Shown: piece by piece, positions 9,294 through 18,569 of the stretch | Position numbering within the stretch: the stretch's first letter is position 1 | Layout: each line of letters begins with the position of its first letter | Source of the DNA: CBDCYS01 sp965224215 | GTDB taxonomy: Bacteria > Acidobacteriota > Terriglobia > Bryobacterales > UBA6623 | DNA: 64,000 bases | Assembly: GCA_965224215.1 (NCBI GenBank) | Contig: CBDCYS010000004.1 | Coordinates: 62,001-126,000 of the forward strand | Direction of reading: 5' to 3' | The notes under the pieces: generated by a model | Databases searched by the model: none | What the model was told of the DNA's origin: nothing | The model's input: only the letters and a program-made list of their open reading frames with translations | Translations under genes and position numbers: made by a program

Positions 9294-9333
9294 GCAAGCT
9301 CTCAGCTTGCAGCGTCGACAACCATGTCGACGC
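9294..9333. repeat. Two adjacent small hairpins upstream of the second kinase
   Basis: GCAAGCT-CTC-AGCTTGC (9294-9310) and GCGTCGAC-N6-GTCGACGC (9312-9333) are perfect inverted repeats lying side by side in the region between the divergent anmK and kinase genes. They resemble dispersed intergenic hairpins; a regulatory role is not shown. Confidence 0.5.
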
Positions 9334-9409
9334 CTGCGCCACGCCGCTCCAGGCCCGCCCAAAGTCCGTGCTCGGAGTATCTCAATAAAACGCTACAATT
9401 GGACCACAA

Positions 9410-12091
9410 ATGCTCGGCAAGACCATTTCGCATTACCAGATTACCGGCAAGCTCGGCGAAGGCGGGATGGGTGTCGTCTACAAAGCCGACGACACCAAGC
9501 TCGAACGCACGGTCGCGCTCAAATTCCTGGCGGACCACCTTCTGCGCGACGAAGAAGCCCGCAAGCGTTTCCAGCGCGAAGCCAAAGCCGCCGCGGCCCT
9601 GCACCATCCCAATATCTGTCCGGTTCATGAGATTGCCGAGGCGGAGGGAGAAACGTTCATCGCGATGGCCTTCATCGAGGGCCAGAACCTCGACGACAGA
9701 ATCGCCGCCGGACCGCTTCCCCTCGCCCAAGCCCTCGATATAGCCCACCAAATCGCAACGGGCCTCGAGGCCGCGCACGCCAAGGGCATAGTCCATCGAG
9801 ACATCAAACCCGGCAACATCATCGTGGACGACAAAGGCCACGTCACGGTGATGGACTTCGGGCTAGCACTGCTCACCGAAGGTTCCAAGCTCACCAAGCT
9901 GGACACGACCGTGGGCACGGTGGCCTACATGTCGCCCGAGCAAGCGCAAGGGGTGGAGGTAGACCGCCGCACTGACATATGGGCGCTGGGCTGCGTGCTC
10001 TTCGAAATGGTTTGCGGACACCGTCCCTTCCGGGGCGAATACGAACAGGCGCTGCTCTACGAAATCGTCCACCAGGAGCCGGAGGCGCTGACCGGCTTGC
10101 GGAGCGGCGTGCCGATCGAGTTGGAATGCATCGCCGGCAAATGTCTCGCCAAGGACGCCGCGACCCGATACCAGCACGCGGACGAATTGCTCGCCGACCT
10201 GACCGCTCTGCGGCGGCAATTGGACAGCGGTCCGAGCAAGACGAGGGCGGTCACGCCGGCTGCCTCACAGCGGCTAGCACCCACTATCAGCGCGGCGCAA
10301 CAGGCCGCCGCCGAGTTGGTCGCCGAGCCCGCTGCCAAGGCGCGAACATCTGCTCCGCTCCTTGCCGCTGGTGCCTTAGTCTGCCTCGTTACCGGATTCG
10401 TTGCTGCTTGGATGACCATGGGTTCCGGTTCGCGGGCGGAAGCCCCGGTCCGAAAATTCTCGCTTGCGCTTGACGACCTGGGGCCGGCGGCTCAGATTTC
10501 ACCGGACGGAAAGCGCATCGCGTATAGGACCGGTACGTGGCCCGCGACGAAGTTGTGGATTCGTGATCTCGACAGTTGGGAAAGCCGGGCGCTGGATGGA
10601 ACGGAAGGAGCAGTGCGACTGAGTTGGTCACCGGACGGGAATTGGCTGGCATTCGTCACGCGCGGAGAAATCAAGAAGGTGCAGCTACAGGGCGGGTCTG
10701 TCACGCCGGTCTGCGAGCGTAGAAGTCCCCAGGCGCGGGTGAGTTGGGCTCTTGACGGAAACAAAGTTCTCTTCACCAGCGGCCTTCCCTCGCGGATTTA
10801 TCAGGTGTCCGCGGCAGGCGGCTCGCCGGAATTGTTCATCGAACCCAACGAATCGGAGGCTGGAACAGATTTCACTGACCCGTCGCTGTTGCCACCAGAG
10901 TCGGGGCGGCGCGCCTTGTTGTACCGACTAGGTCAAGACGTTGTCGTCGAAGACCTCGACGCCTCGGAACGCCGGCCGCTGACCCAAGGAGACAATCCCG
11001 TCTACGTTGCGAGCGGACATATTCTTTACCAGCAGGGCGGGCGGCTGATAGATGCGGGCACTGGGACCTCCGGGACGCTTTGGGCGCTGCCGTTTTCCTT
11101 GAAGGAACTCAAGGCCACAGGGGAGCCGTTCCTCATCGGGCCGGGAGAATACCCCAGCGTTTCCAACGAGGGCACGCTGCTATCCTCGCTGGGCCGTCAA
11201 CCGAGCTATTCGCTGGTCTGGAGGGAGCGCGGCGGTAATCGCACTGAGGTAATCGGGGGGCTCCGCGGAAGCCTCCTTTATCCGTCGCTGTCTCGCAGCG
11301 GCCGCTATGTCGCGGTTCCCGTTGTCGGGGCGGCAGGCACTCACATCTGGATCCACGACACGAAGAACGCAACAGACTTGCGCCTCACCTTCGGAGAAAG
11401 CGGCATCAACATTCGGCCGGTCTGGGGTCCTAGCGATCAGGTGGCCTACAGCTCTCTGACCGACAAGGCTTTTGACATCTTTGCTAAATCCGTGGACGGC
11501 AGCGCACCGGCAAGGGTCTTGCTCGCCGAAGCCGGTGCGGAATTCGTGGATGATTGGTCAGTCGATGGCCGCTACATCATCGCGGCGAGAGTCGCACCCG
11601 GCGGCATGGACACGTGGTATCTCAGGCTTGCCGAAGACGGTACAGTCGAGGAAACGGCGCCGTACTTGGAGACACCTTACGCCAAGACTGCTCCATCCTT
11701 TTCGCCCGACGGCCGCTTTGTCGGCTATGCGTCGATTGAATCAGGCAAATTTGAGGTTTACGTTCAGTCGTTTCCTGATCCTTCCGGCAAGTGGCTGGTT
11801 TCAACCAACGGCGGCAGCCAGTTACGCTGGAGCCGCGACGGCAAGGAATTGTTCTACGTCGAGGGCGAGACGCTGCTGTCGGTTTCGATCTCACTCCAGC
11901 CGAGCTTTTCGATGGGGCGCAGGAGAAAGCTCTTTTCCACCCCGGAGCTGGCTTTGACAACGGGGCCGCAGCGCTATGATGTCTCGGCCGACGGCAAGCG
12001 CTTCGTGACGCTCGAGACCGTCGAGCCCGCCAGCAACGAACTCCGCATCGTCCAAAACTGGTACGAAGAATTCCGCGACCGCGAGGATTGA
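9410..12091 (+). CDS. Serine/threonine protein kinase with extracytoplasmic TolB-like propeller
   Basis: 893 residues. The kinase domain (about 8-275) has all key motifs: LGEGGMGVVYKA, VALKFL (Lys), HRDIKPGNIIV, DFGLALL and MSPEQA. One transmembrane helix follows at about 320-342 (LLAAGALVCLVTGFVAAWM). The remainder is a PD40/TolB-type beta-propeller with repeated SPDGKRIAYR, SWSPDGNWLAF and FSPDGRFVGYAS blades, ending NELRIVQNWYEEF. This architecture is abundant in Acidobacteriota and is thought to couple periplasmic sensing to phosphorylation; the ligand is unknown. The start is the ATG directly before the kinase motif. It converges with mutS. Confidence 0.93.
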   Translation: MLGKTISHYQITGKLGEGGMGVVYKADDTKLERTVALKFLADHLLRDEEARKRFQREAKAAAALHHPNICPVHEIAEAEGETFIAMAFIEGQNLDDRIAAGPLPLAQALDIAHQIATGLEAAHAKGIVHRDIKPGNIIVDDKGHVTVMDFGLALLTEGSKLTKLDTTVGTVAYMSPEQAQGVEVDRRTDIWALGCVLFEMVCGHRPFRGEYEQALLYEIVHQEPEALTGLRSGVPIELECIAGKCLAKDAATRYQHADELLADLTALRRQLDSGPSKTRAVTPAASQRLAPTISAAQQAAAELVAEPAAKARTSAPLLAAGALVCLVTGFVAAWMTMGSGSRAEAPVRKFSLALDDLGPAAQISPDGKRIAYRTGTWPATKLWIRDLDSWESRALDGTEGAVRLSWSPDGNWLAFVTRGEIKKVQLQGGSVTPVCERRSPQARVSWALDGNKVLFTSGLPSRIYQVSAAGGSPELFIEPNESEAGTDFTDPSLLPPESGRRALLYRLGQDVVVEDLDASERRPLTQGDNPVYVASGHILYQQGGRLIDAGTGTSGTLWALPFSLKELKATGEPFLIGPGEYPSVSNEGTLLSSLGRQPSYSLVWRERGGNRTEVIGGLRGSLLYPSLSRSGRYVAVPVVGAAGTHIWIHDTKNATDLRLTFGESGINIRPVWGPSDQVAYSSLTDKAFDIFAKSVDGSAPARVLLAEAGAEFVDDWSVDGRYIIAARVAPGGMDTWYLRLAEDGTVEETAPYLETPYAKTAPSFSPDGRFVGYASIESGKFEVYVQSFPDPSGKWLVSTNGGSQLRWSRDGKELFYVEGETLLSVSISLQPSFSMGRRRKLFSTPELALTTGPQRYDVSADGKRFVTLETVEPASNELRIVQNWYEEFRDRED

Positions 12092-12137
12092 GGGCAAGTG
12101 GGCTCTCAGTAGACAGTACTGTCCTCGCCTGCTTGGA

Positions 12138-12157
12138 CCGCGGGTTCACACCCGCGG
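12138..12157. terminator. GC-rich hairpin between convergent genes
   Basis: CCGCGGGT and ACCCGCGG form a perfect 8-bp stem with a 4-nt loop in the 90-bp gap between the convergent kinase and mutS genes. No T-run follows, so it may be either a bidirectional terminator or a dispersed hairpin repeat. Confidence 0.4.
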
Positions 12158-12181
12158 CTCTGAGTTTCATCTCGGGATTGC

Positions 12182-14821
12182 TTATTCGTTTGCGGCGTTG
12201 GGCCCCATTTCTCGTCTCAGGCGTTCAGCCCACTTTTCTAGCAGGGTTAGGGCTTCGATCGGGCGGAGCGCGTTGAGGTCGAGGGCTTGCAGCTCTTCGG
12301 CGATGCCGTGCTCGGTGGGATCAGGGAAGATGGACGTTTGCACGGGACTGGGGGGGAGTTCGCTCGCTAGCTCTTCGGAAACCGAATACTCTTTCTCTTC
12401 GTGGCGAGCGAGCACCGCGCGCGCTCGCTCAACTACGTCGAGCGGCAGCCCCGCCAGGCGGGCCACTTCGATACCGTAGCTGCGGTCGGCTTTTCCGGGC
12501 TCGACCTTGCGGAGAAAAACAATCTGGTCACCCGATTCCTTCACCGAGACGTGCAGATTCGCCACGCCTGTCAGCAACTCGGCCAACTCCGTCAGCTCAT
12601 GGTAGTGAGTGGCAAACAGCGTCTTGGCGCGAGTCCTGGAGTGAATGTGCTCGACCACCGCCCAGGCGATCGCGAGGCCGTCGAAGGTGGCTGTTCCGCG
12701 CCCGATTTCGTCGAGAAGGATCAGGCTTTTTGCCGTGGCCGTGTTAAGAATCTCCGCTGTTTCCGTCATCTCCACCATGAAAGTCGAGCGGCCCATGGCA
12801 AGGTTGTCGCTAGCGCCGATCCGGGTGAAGATGCGGTCAATGACCGGCAGAGTGGCGCTGCTTGCCGGGACGAACGAGCCCATCTGTGCCAGGATCGCGA
12901 TCAGCGCCGTCTGACGCAGGTAGGTCGATTTGCCTCCCATATTAGGACCCGTGATGACGGCCAACAAATGATCGCTGTCGTTCAAATAGACATCGTTGGG
13001 GATGAAGCGCTCTGAGTTGTAGGTGTCCGCTAGACGCTCGACAACTGGGTGCCTGCCGGCCGCAATTTGAATGACGCCGCCGGAGTTGAAGACTGGGCGA
13101 ACGTAATCGCATTCAGTGGCGATCTGCGCCATGCCGCGCAGAACGTCCAGTTCGGCCACCGTTGCGGCGCTTGAACGGATGCGCTGAGCCTCGGCGGCCA
13201 CGGCTGCACGCACTTCTTCGAAGCGGGCTTTCTCGCGTTCGAGAATCTTCTCTTCCGCTTGCAAGACTTTGGTTTCGTACTCTTTCAGCTCGGGAGTGAT
13301 GAAGCGCTCGGCGTTGACAAGGGTTTGCTTGCGATCGTAGTCGGCAGGCACCGCCGCCAAATTCGCTTTCGAGACCTCGATATAGAATCCGAAGACATTG
13401 TTGAAGCGGACTTTGAGCGAGTGGATACCGGTTCGCTCGCGTTCGCGCGTTTCTATCTGAGCGATGTAGGCTCTGCTGTTCTGGCGGATACCGCGTAGCT
13501 CGTCGAGCTCAGCGTCGATTCCTTCACGAATGACGCCTCCCTCGGAAAGCTTGAAGGGCGGCTCATCGGCGAGGGTCAGTAGAATCGTGTCGCACAGATC
13601 GGCCAGCTCGTCGAAATGTTCATGAAGGTGAAGCATTCGCGACGAGAGTAGTTCAGAGATCAGGGTTCGCAAGACGGGCAGCGACTTGAAAGACGAACCC
13701 AGCCCTACCAAGTCGCGGGGGTTGGCGGAACCCAAAGTGACTTTCGCCAGCAGCCGCTCGATATCGAGGATCTTCGCGAGCTGTTGCCGGATCTCGGCGG
13801 CGCGAATCGTTTGGCGGGTCAGTTCCTGGACCCCATCAAGCCGCGATTCGATTTCCTCTCTGGAAATTGACGGGCGCAACAGCCAATGGCGCAGCAGTCT
13901 TTTGCCCATCGGTGTTTGCGTCTTGTCGATGATTCGCAGGAGCGTGGAGGCTGCTTCGCCCCCAAAGAGGGGCTCGACTAACTCGAGGTGCCGCACGGTT
14001 ACGGTGTCGAGCACCATCCAATTGTGCTGGGTGTAATAGTTCGGCGGCTCGATGTGTTGCAGCGCGGCGCGCTGCGTGTCGCGCAGGTAGTGCAGGATGG
14101 CTCCGGCGGCAGCGACTGCTGCGGGGTGTCCTGCCGCGCCGAGTCCGTCGAGTGAGTGCAGCTTGAAATGAGAGGAGAGGGTCCGTTGGGAATAGTCCAC
14201 ATCGAAGACCCAGGACTCGATCTCGGTGCGCATATAGTTTGCGCCGGATTGCGACCCAGAGGAATCCTCCGCGAATAAAGGGCCCGCCGAAGCTTGCAGG
14301 ACTTCCTTCGCGCCTATCTCGGCCAATGCGGCGTCGACGCCCGAAGCCTCAATCTCCGTCATGCGAAACTGGCCGGTGGAAATATCGACGTAAGCGAGTC
14401 CGGCGCGGTCTCCTTTGGCTGCCACTGCGGCGAGGTAGTTGTTTTGGCCTGCCTCGAGCAGCTTCGGATCGCTGGTCGTGCCGGGAGTGATGATGCGCGT
14501 TATCTCGCGCCGAACGAGTTGTTTTCCCTGCTGGGCTTCCTCGACCTGATCGGCAATCGCGAGGCGATGCCCCTTTATGATCAGCTTGTTGATATAGCCA
14601 TCGACCGAATGAGCGGGCACGCCGCACATCGGGATGGCCTCGCCTTTTTCTTTGTTGCGGGAGGTGAGGGTGATTTCCAGGTCACGAGACGCAACGACGG
14701 CATCCTCGTAGAACAGCTCGTAGAAATCCCCCAGCCGAAACAAAAGCAGATGATCCGGCTTTTGCTGCTTGAGCGAATGGTACTGACGCATCAACGGCGT
14801 CGAGGGTTGTGAGGACGCCAT
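12182..14821 (-). CDS. mutS: DNA mismatch repair protein MutS
   Basis: Recognises mismatches and small loops and, as an ATPase, recruits MutL. The 879-residue length is typical of MutS1. The N-terminal mismatch-binding domain shows the Phe-X-Glu motif in LGDFYELFYEDA, followed by MCGVPAHS. The ATPase domain near the C-terminus contains Walker A GPNMGGKSTYLRQ, Walker B DEIGRGTATFDG and FATHYHEL. The start MASSQPSTPLMRQYHSLK fits family starts. No mutL is adjacent. The open frames on the opposite strand are shadows. Confidence 0.97.
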   Translation of the reverse strand: MASSQPSTPLMRQYHSLKQQKPDHLLLFRLGDFYELFYEDAVVASRDLEITLTSRNKEKGEAIPMCGVPAHSVDGYINKLIIKGHRLAIADQVEEAQQGKQLVRREITRIITPGTTSDPKLLEAGQNNYLAAVAAKGDRAGLAYVDISTGQFRMTEIEASGVDAALAEIGAKEVLQASAGPLFAEDSSGSQSGANYMRTEIESWVFDVDYSQRTLSSHFKLHSLDGLGAAGHPAAVAAAGAILHYLRDTQRAALQHIEPPNYYTQHNWMVLDTVTVRHLELVEPLFGGEAASTLLRIIDKTQTPMGKRLLRHWLLRPSISREEIESRLDGVQELTRQTIRAAEIRQQLAKILDIERLLAKVTLGSANPRDLVGLGSSFKSLPVLRTLISELLSSRMLHLHEHFDELADLCDTILLTLADEPPFKLSEGGVIREGIDAELDELRGIRQNSRAYIAQIETRERERTGIHSLKVRFNNVFGFYIEVSKANLAAVPADYDRKQTLVNAERFITPELKEYETKVLQAEEKILEREKARFEEVRAAVAAEAQRIRSSAATVAELDVLRGMAQIATECDYVRPVFNSGGVIQIAAGRHPVVERLADTYNSERFIPNDVYLNDSDHLLAVITGPNMGGKSTYLRQTALIAILAQMGSFVPASSATLPVIDRIFTRIGASDNLAMGRSTFMVEMTETAEILNTATAKSLILLDEIGRGTATFDGLAIAWAVVEHIHSRTRAKTLFATHYHELTELAELLTGVANLHVSVKESGDQIVFLRKVEPGKADRSYGIEVARLAGLPLDVVERARAVLARHEEKEYSVSEELASELPPSPVQTSIFPDPTEHGIAEELQALDLNALRPIEALTLLEKWAERLRREMGPNAANE

Positions 14822-14946
14822 GCGGGGTGCGGCATACGGCGAATTCGATTATACAAGAGGCCAGGGTGGCGATGGACGCTACTCGACGACCGAGGTCATG
14901 CGCCGTGAATTAGCGGGGCATCTGGCCCGCAACAGCTTCGTGAGGC

Positions 14947-15375
14947 TCAGCCAAAATGCCGGGCTAAATCACTCAGCAGGCCCTGATAGATGGGGTTGCA
15001 GAATTCACCGACTGCGCTGTCGTCTTTTGTCTTGTAGTCGGATATCCACAGGACAAAGGTCTGACCCGTCGCGGTCACCGGGAATACCTTTGCGATGCCG
15101 ACATAGCTCTCAACCACATCGGCGGCTACAGGGCCGGGGCCGTCATCGACCGTGTACTGAAATGATCGCGCGGTTTCATCCAACTCGGTCAGGGTTTCGA
15201 GAAAGGCGTCGTTGAGCTTGCGTCGAGCCCCAATTTCGCCATCCTTCTTTTCTCCGATCACATCCAATCGAGTAACGACATTGGGCGCCCAAGACATGTC
15301 GTGGAACTTCTTGAGGGCATTCCAAACATCTTGAACCGGCGCGTTAACGACGACCGAGTTATAGCATTGACCCAT
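14947..15375 (-). CDS. SRPBCC (START/Bet v1-like) family protein
   Basis: 142 residues without signal peptide. The fold family is indicated by the N-terminal SVVVNAPVQDVWNALKKFHDMSWAP, a central LTELDETARSFQYTVDDG and a C-terminal long helix (NPIYQGLLSDLARHFG). Members bind hydrophobic ligands in a deep cavity and include polyketide cyclases and lipid transfer proteins; the ligand here cannot be inferred. The start ATG is 34 bp from the left end of the composite transposon, so that insertion lies in its upstream region and may have displaced its promoter. Confidence 0.8.
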   Translation of the reverse strand: MGQCYNSVVVNAPVQDVWNALKKFHDMSWAPNVVTRLDVIGEKKDGEIGARRKLNDAFLETLTELDETARSFQYTVDDGPGPVAADVVESYVGIAKVFPVTATGQTFVLWISDYKTKDDSAVGEFCNPIYQGLLSDLARHFG

Positions 15376-15408
15376 TGATTCTCCCTGTTACGAAAATATA
15401 CTGTGTGA

Positions 15409-17208
15409 CCTGAATTATGCACTGCCGGTGCACCTGGTGAGGGCTGAGCCGCCAGGAACCATTTGGGGACCCCCGAAAACATGGGGTAAAAAGGTAGGCT
15501 GGCAAAGATTTCAGCTTCGCCAGTCAACCCCAAGGAGGTCACCCAAATGGTTACCAAACGAAAACAGCATAGCTCCCGAAGGCCCGTCAAACAAGGCCCC
15601 GGCGCGAGGGCCCCGCGGCCCAATAAAATCGGGGCTGCCACGCCCTATCACTTCCGTGGCAAGAATCTGACTCCCTACGGCGGCTTGCTGCCCGTCGCCA
15701 CCCTGCTCGAAAAACTCGGCTTCCAAGCGCTGCTGGAAGAAACCCTCACGACCAAACGGATCACCCGAGCCATGAGCCCCTACCAGTTCGTGCTGGCCCT
15801 CGTGCTCGGCCTCTATGTCGGCTTTGCGCGGCTCAACCAACTCCGCTTCATCGCTCGCGACCCCATCCTGACCGGCATCTTGCAAGTGACGCGTCTGCCG
15901 CCGCAGTCCACGCTGTGGCGCTTTCTGGCCTCGCTGCACCTCAACGTGGCGAAGCAGATCCTTTCCATTCAGCGCCAGCTGCGGGAACGAGTCTGGGCCG
16001 CGGCCCACGTGAAGTTGGAGACGGTGACGCTGGACACCGACACCACCGTGCATACCCTCTACGGCCGCCAGATGGGCGGGCGCAAGAGCTACAACCCCAA
16101 GAACAAGGGCAAGCGCAGCTACCAGCCGATACTGACCTTCCTGGCCGAGACGCGCGAATACCTGATGGGCGGGTTGCGCAACGGCGACCGGCCCACGGGC
16201 CGACAGATCGCCGCCCACCTCGAGAGCGCTTTCCGGACTTTGCCGGGCGGCGTGAAGAAAATCCTGGCGCGGGCCGATTCCGGCTTTTATTGCTGGGAGG
16301 CGGTGGAGGCCTATGAAAAGGCGGCTTGTCAGTTCGTCATCGTGGCGCGCAAAACGCGGCGCCTGGTCGAGCGCTTGCAGCAAGCAGAATGGAAACCCTC
16401 CCCCCGCTCCGACGCGGACGCGGAATGCGAATTCCTCTACCAACCGCAAGGCTGGGCGCGGGCCTGCCGTTTCCTGGCGCTGCGTTACGAAAACGAGCCC
16501 AAGGCCGGCGCGGCCGAGCAATACCAGTTGTTCGCCACCAGCGCTTACACCTACCGCGTGTTTGTCACCAATCTGGCCGAGCCGATCGCGGCGGTGGTGT
16601 GGTTTTACAATCAGCGCGCCGGAGCCGAGAACCTGATCAAGGAGGCCAACAACGACGCCGGGCTGGCGGCCCATCCCTCGCACCGCTTTGACATGAACCG
16701 CAATCACTTTCAGTTGGCCATGCTGGCCTACAATCTCAACTGCTGGCTGCTGCTGTTCAACCGCGAAGCCCAGGCCAGCGTGGAGACGCTGCGGCACACC
16801 ACCCTGGCGACGGCGCGGCTGCGTTTTCTGTTCGTGGCGGCCAAGATCTGGCGGCACGCCGGCAGAACGGGTGTCAGCTACAGCGATCATTATCAGGAAA
16901 AGGGCCTGTTTGAACGGCTGATGCGACGGCTGCGGGCGATGGGGCCGCCGGGATCGAGCTTGGCGCCGGTGGTGGAGGGTGCGCTGAGCTGAGGGGCACT
17001 CCATGCATAAAATTTCATGCACTCGCCGCAACGTACTGGGAACACGCCGCTTGCCAGCCCGCTTTTGCCCTGCCGGGATCAGGAGGCGGCTCAAACGGGG
17101 AGGGAAACAGCAGAAAAGACGACTTGCGAAATCACTGAGTTGACACGAGTGCCGCTATCGCCACAACTCCATCGACGATGGCTACGCCGAATCTGTGCAT
17201 AATTCAGG
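15409..17208 (+). mobile_element. IS1380-family element, copy 1 (1800 bp)
   Basis: Terminal inverted repeats CCTGAATTATGCAC at 15409-15422 and its complement at 17195-17208. The length of 1800 bp equals that of copy 3, which has clear target duplications and so defines the ends. It contains one full-length transposase gene. About 200 bp of non-coding sequence follow the gene, including a near-palindrome of the type TGCATAAAATTTCATGCA. Confidence 0.88.
15547..16992 (+). CDS. IS1380-family transposase, full length
   Basis: 481-residue DDE transposase. Likely catalytic acidic residues lie in TVTLDTDTTV, ILARADSGFY and AGAENLIKEANND, the arrangement of the IS1380 group, and the region HRFDMNRNHFQLAMLAYNLN is typical of its C-terminal helix. 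The N-terminus is basic (MVTKRKQHSSRR). An AAGGAGG-like ribosome site precedes the ATG (CCAAGGAGGTCACCCAAATG). This is the only one of three copies here with an intact reading frame, so it could supply transposase to the others. A very long antisense frame over the same DNA is a composition artefact. Confidence 0.92.
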   Translation: MVTKRKQHSSRRPVKQGPGARAPRPNKIGAATPYHFRGKNLTPYGGLLPVATLLEKLGFQALLEETLTTKRITRAMSPYQFVLALVLGLYVGFARLNQLRFIARDPILTGILQVTRLPPQSTLWRFLASLHLNVAKQILSIQRQLRERVWAAAHVKLETVTLDTDTTVHTLYGRQMGGRKSYNPKNKGKRSYQPILTFLAETREYLMGGLRNGDRPTGRQIAAHLESAFRTLPGGVKKILARADSGFYCWEAVEAYEKAACQFVIVARKTRRLVERLQQAEWKPSPRSDADAECEFLYQPQGWARACRFLALRYENEPKAGAAEQYQLFATSAYTYRVFVTNLAEPIAAVVWFYNQRAGAENLIKEANNDAGLAAHPSHRFDMNRNHFQLAMLAYNLNCWLLLFNREAQASVETLRHTTLATARLRFLFVAAKIWRHAGRTGVSYSDHYQEKGLFERLMRRLRAMGPPGSSLAPVVEGALS

Positions 17209-17731
17209 TGTCAAGTCGATCGAGCACGGCCTACTGATCGACGATGAGACGGCCCGCCTCTGCGCCGACAAAGGGATCGTCATCAGCACGCAGGTCAAGG
17301 TGTTCCGCGTGGGGGACGAAGTGGAAGGCTATTCCGATGAGAACCGCCGCAAAATGCGCGAGGTGCTGGCCGGCCAGGACAACCTGATTCGGCTGATCAA
17401 GAAATACAAGCTGAAGACGGGCTTCGGGACCGACTGTGTCTTCGGCGCCTACCCGCGCATTGCCGAGGAGTTCACCGCGCGCACCGACTACTGGACTCCA
17501 GCCGAAATCCTCAGGCAGGCGACCTCCGAGAGCGCCGAAATCGTGCGCATGGCCGGCAAGCTCAACCGGTACGGCAACTTCGGTGAGATTCGCGAGGGCT
17601 GGCTGGCCGACCTGCTGCTGATCGAGGGGGACCCGTTCGAGGATATTTCGATACTGGAGAACGCCGACAGGACTCTCGCGGTAATCATGAAGGGCGGTGA
17701 GATTGTGAAGAACCGGGCCGTGGATCAATGA
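17209..17731 (+). pseudogene. C-terminal fragment of a metal-dependent amidohydrolase
   Basis: About 174 residues remain of a protein normally more than 400 long. Recognisable are IEHGLLIDDE (metal-binding His), TGFGTDCVFG (catalytic Asp) and the family C-terminus GEIREGWLADLLLIEGDPFEDIS, as in imidazolonepropionase-like or Xaa-Pro dipeptidase-like amidohydrolases. The N-terminal metal-binding half is absent: the frame begins at the IS end (17208), and the DNA on the other side of the IS is unrelated. The fragment lacks the first metal site and should be inactive. Confidence 0.85.
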
Positions 17732-17841
17732 AGACGGGACTGCACGGCCGGCGAAAATTTCTTTGCCGCCGTGCGAAAAGGAAAGGCCGGCTAGAAGCGC
17801 TGGCCGAAGTATTGCGCTAGCCGGCACAAAAGAGGAAGGAT

Positions 17842-18552
17842 GTGATCTGCCAATCCCGAACACTTCTGAGCCGCCTCGGCGCATTGCTGCTGATTGCGTG
17901 CCCGCTTGGCTTAGCGCAACCCCAGCAACCCGCTGAGCAGCCTCCCAGCTCGCAGTCACAATCGCAGTCGGCGCAGATTTTTGTCCAGACCGTGCCCGTC
18001 CGGGAGGGCGTCGACCGTTGTGTCGTTTGCTCGACGTTGCTCAAAGCCGGTGACAAGGTTTACTTGGTCGAAGGCCAGCGCGTCGGCGTCATGGACGTGA
18101 TGGAGGCGCAGCTTTTCAGCGAGCCTTTGACCTTCATCGGCCGACTAAAGCCCCGCGGCGGCCTTTTCGGCGGAGAAACGGCGCCCCCGAGCGGCATCTC
18201 AGACACCTGGCTCCTGCTAGGGCTCTACGTCACGATGGGATTGGCCTTCGCGGCGGTCTGCGCGCATCGGGCGATTAACACGGGGCAAGAGCCGGTTCGC
18301 TGGTTCGCGGCAGGTTTTCTATTCAACGCGTTCGGGTATCTGGCCTTGCTGTTGCGAAGGGCCGATGCGGAGCGCTCGGCGCTGCCCCAGCACACGGGCG
18401 TGACGAAAGTTCCAGCGACTTCGGAGCCACTTGCCTGCCCGGATTGCGGACACCTCAACCATCCCTCTGCGACCGAATGTTTGGGTTGTCACACGCCGCT
18501 AACGGCCGAGAGCCCCTCTGAGGTAACCCGGCCCGTTCCCAATTCGAATTGA
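17842..18552 (+). CDS. Membrane protein with cysteine pairs and C-terminal zinc ribbon
   Basis: 236 residues from a GTG start preceded by a strong AGGAAGGA ribosome site. An N-terminal signal sequence (LGALLLIACPLGLAQ) is followed by a Q/S-rich stretch, then CVVCSTLLKAGDKVYLVEG, which carries a CxxC pair, and two hydrophobic segments (WLLLGLYVTMGLAFAAVCA and WFAAGFLFNAFGYLALLL). The C-terminal tail has a zinc ribbon, CPDC-N12-CLGC. I do not recognise a named family. The stop overlaps a TTG start of the flavoprotein gene, so the two are probably co-transcribed. It is the only complete gene of the composite-transposon cargo. Confidence 0.75.
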   Translation: MICQSRTLLSRLGALLLIACPLGLAQPQQPAEQPPSSQSQSQSAQIFVQTVPVREGVDRCVVCSTLLKAGDKVYLVEGQRVGVMDVMEAQLFSEPLTFIGRLKPRGGLFGGETAPPSGISDTWLLLGLYVTMGLAFAAVCAHRAINTGQEPVRWFAAGFLFNAFGYLALLLRRADAERSALPQHTGVTKVPATSEPLACPDCGHLNHPSATECLGCHTPLTAESPSEVTRPVPNSN

Positions 18553-18569
18553 AATCTCTGGTCTGCCGA

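Noticed and set aside
15511..17094. 527-codon open frame antisense to IS copy 1 transposase (and counterparts in copies 2 and 3)
   Set aside because: It mirrors the transposase frame, has no family motifs, and is explained by GC-rich codon bias on the opposite strand.
15404..17213. Simple insertion of IS copy 1 with its own target duplication (TGTGA/TGTCA)
   Set aside because: The flanks differ by one base and the gene cut at the right side has no other half on the left, whereas the outer flank of copy 2 matches TGTGA exactly.
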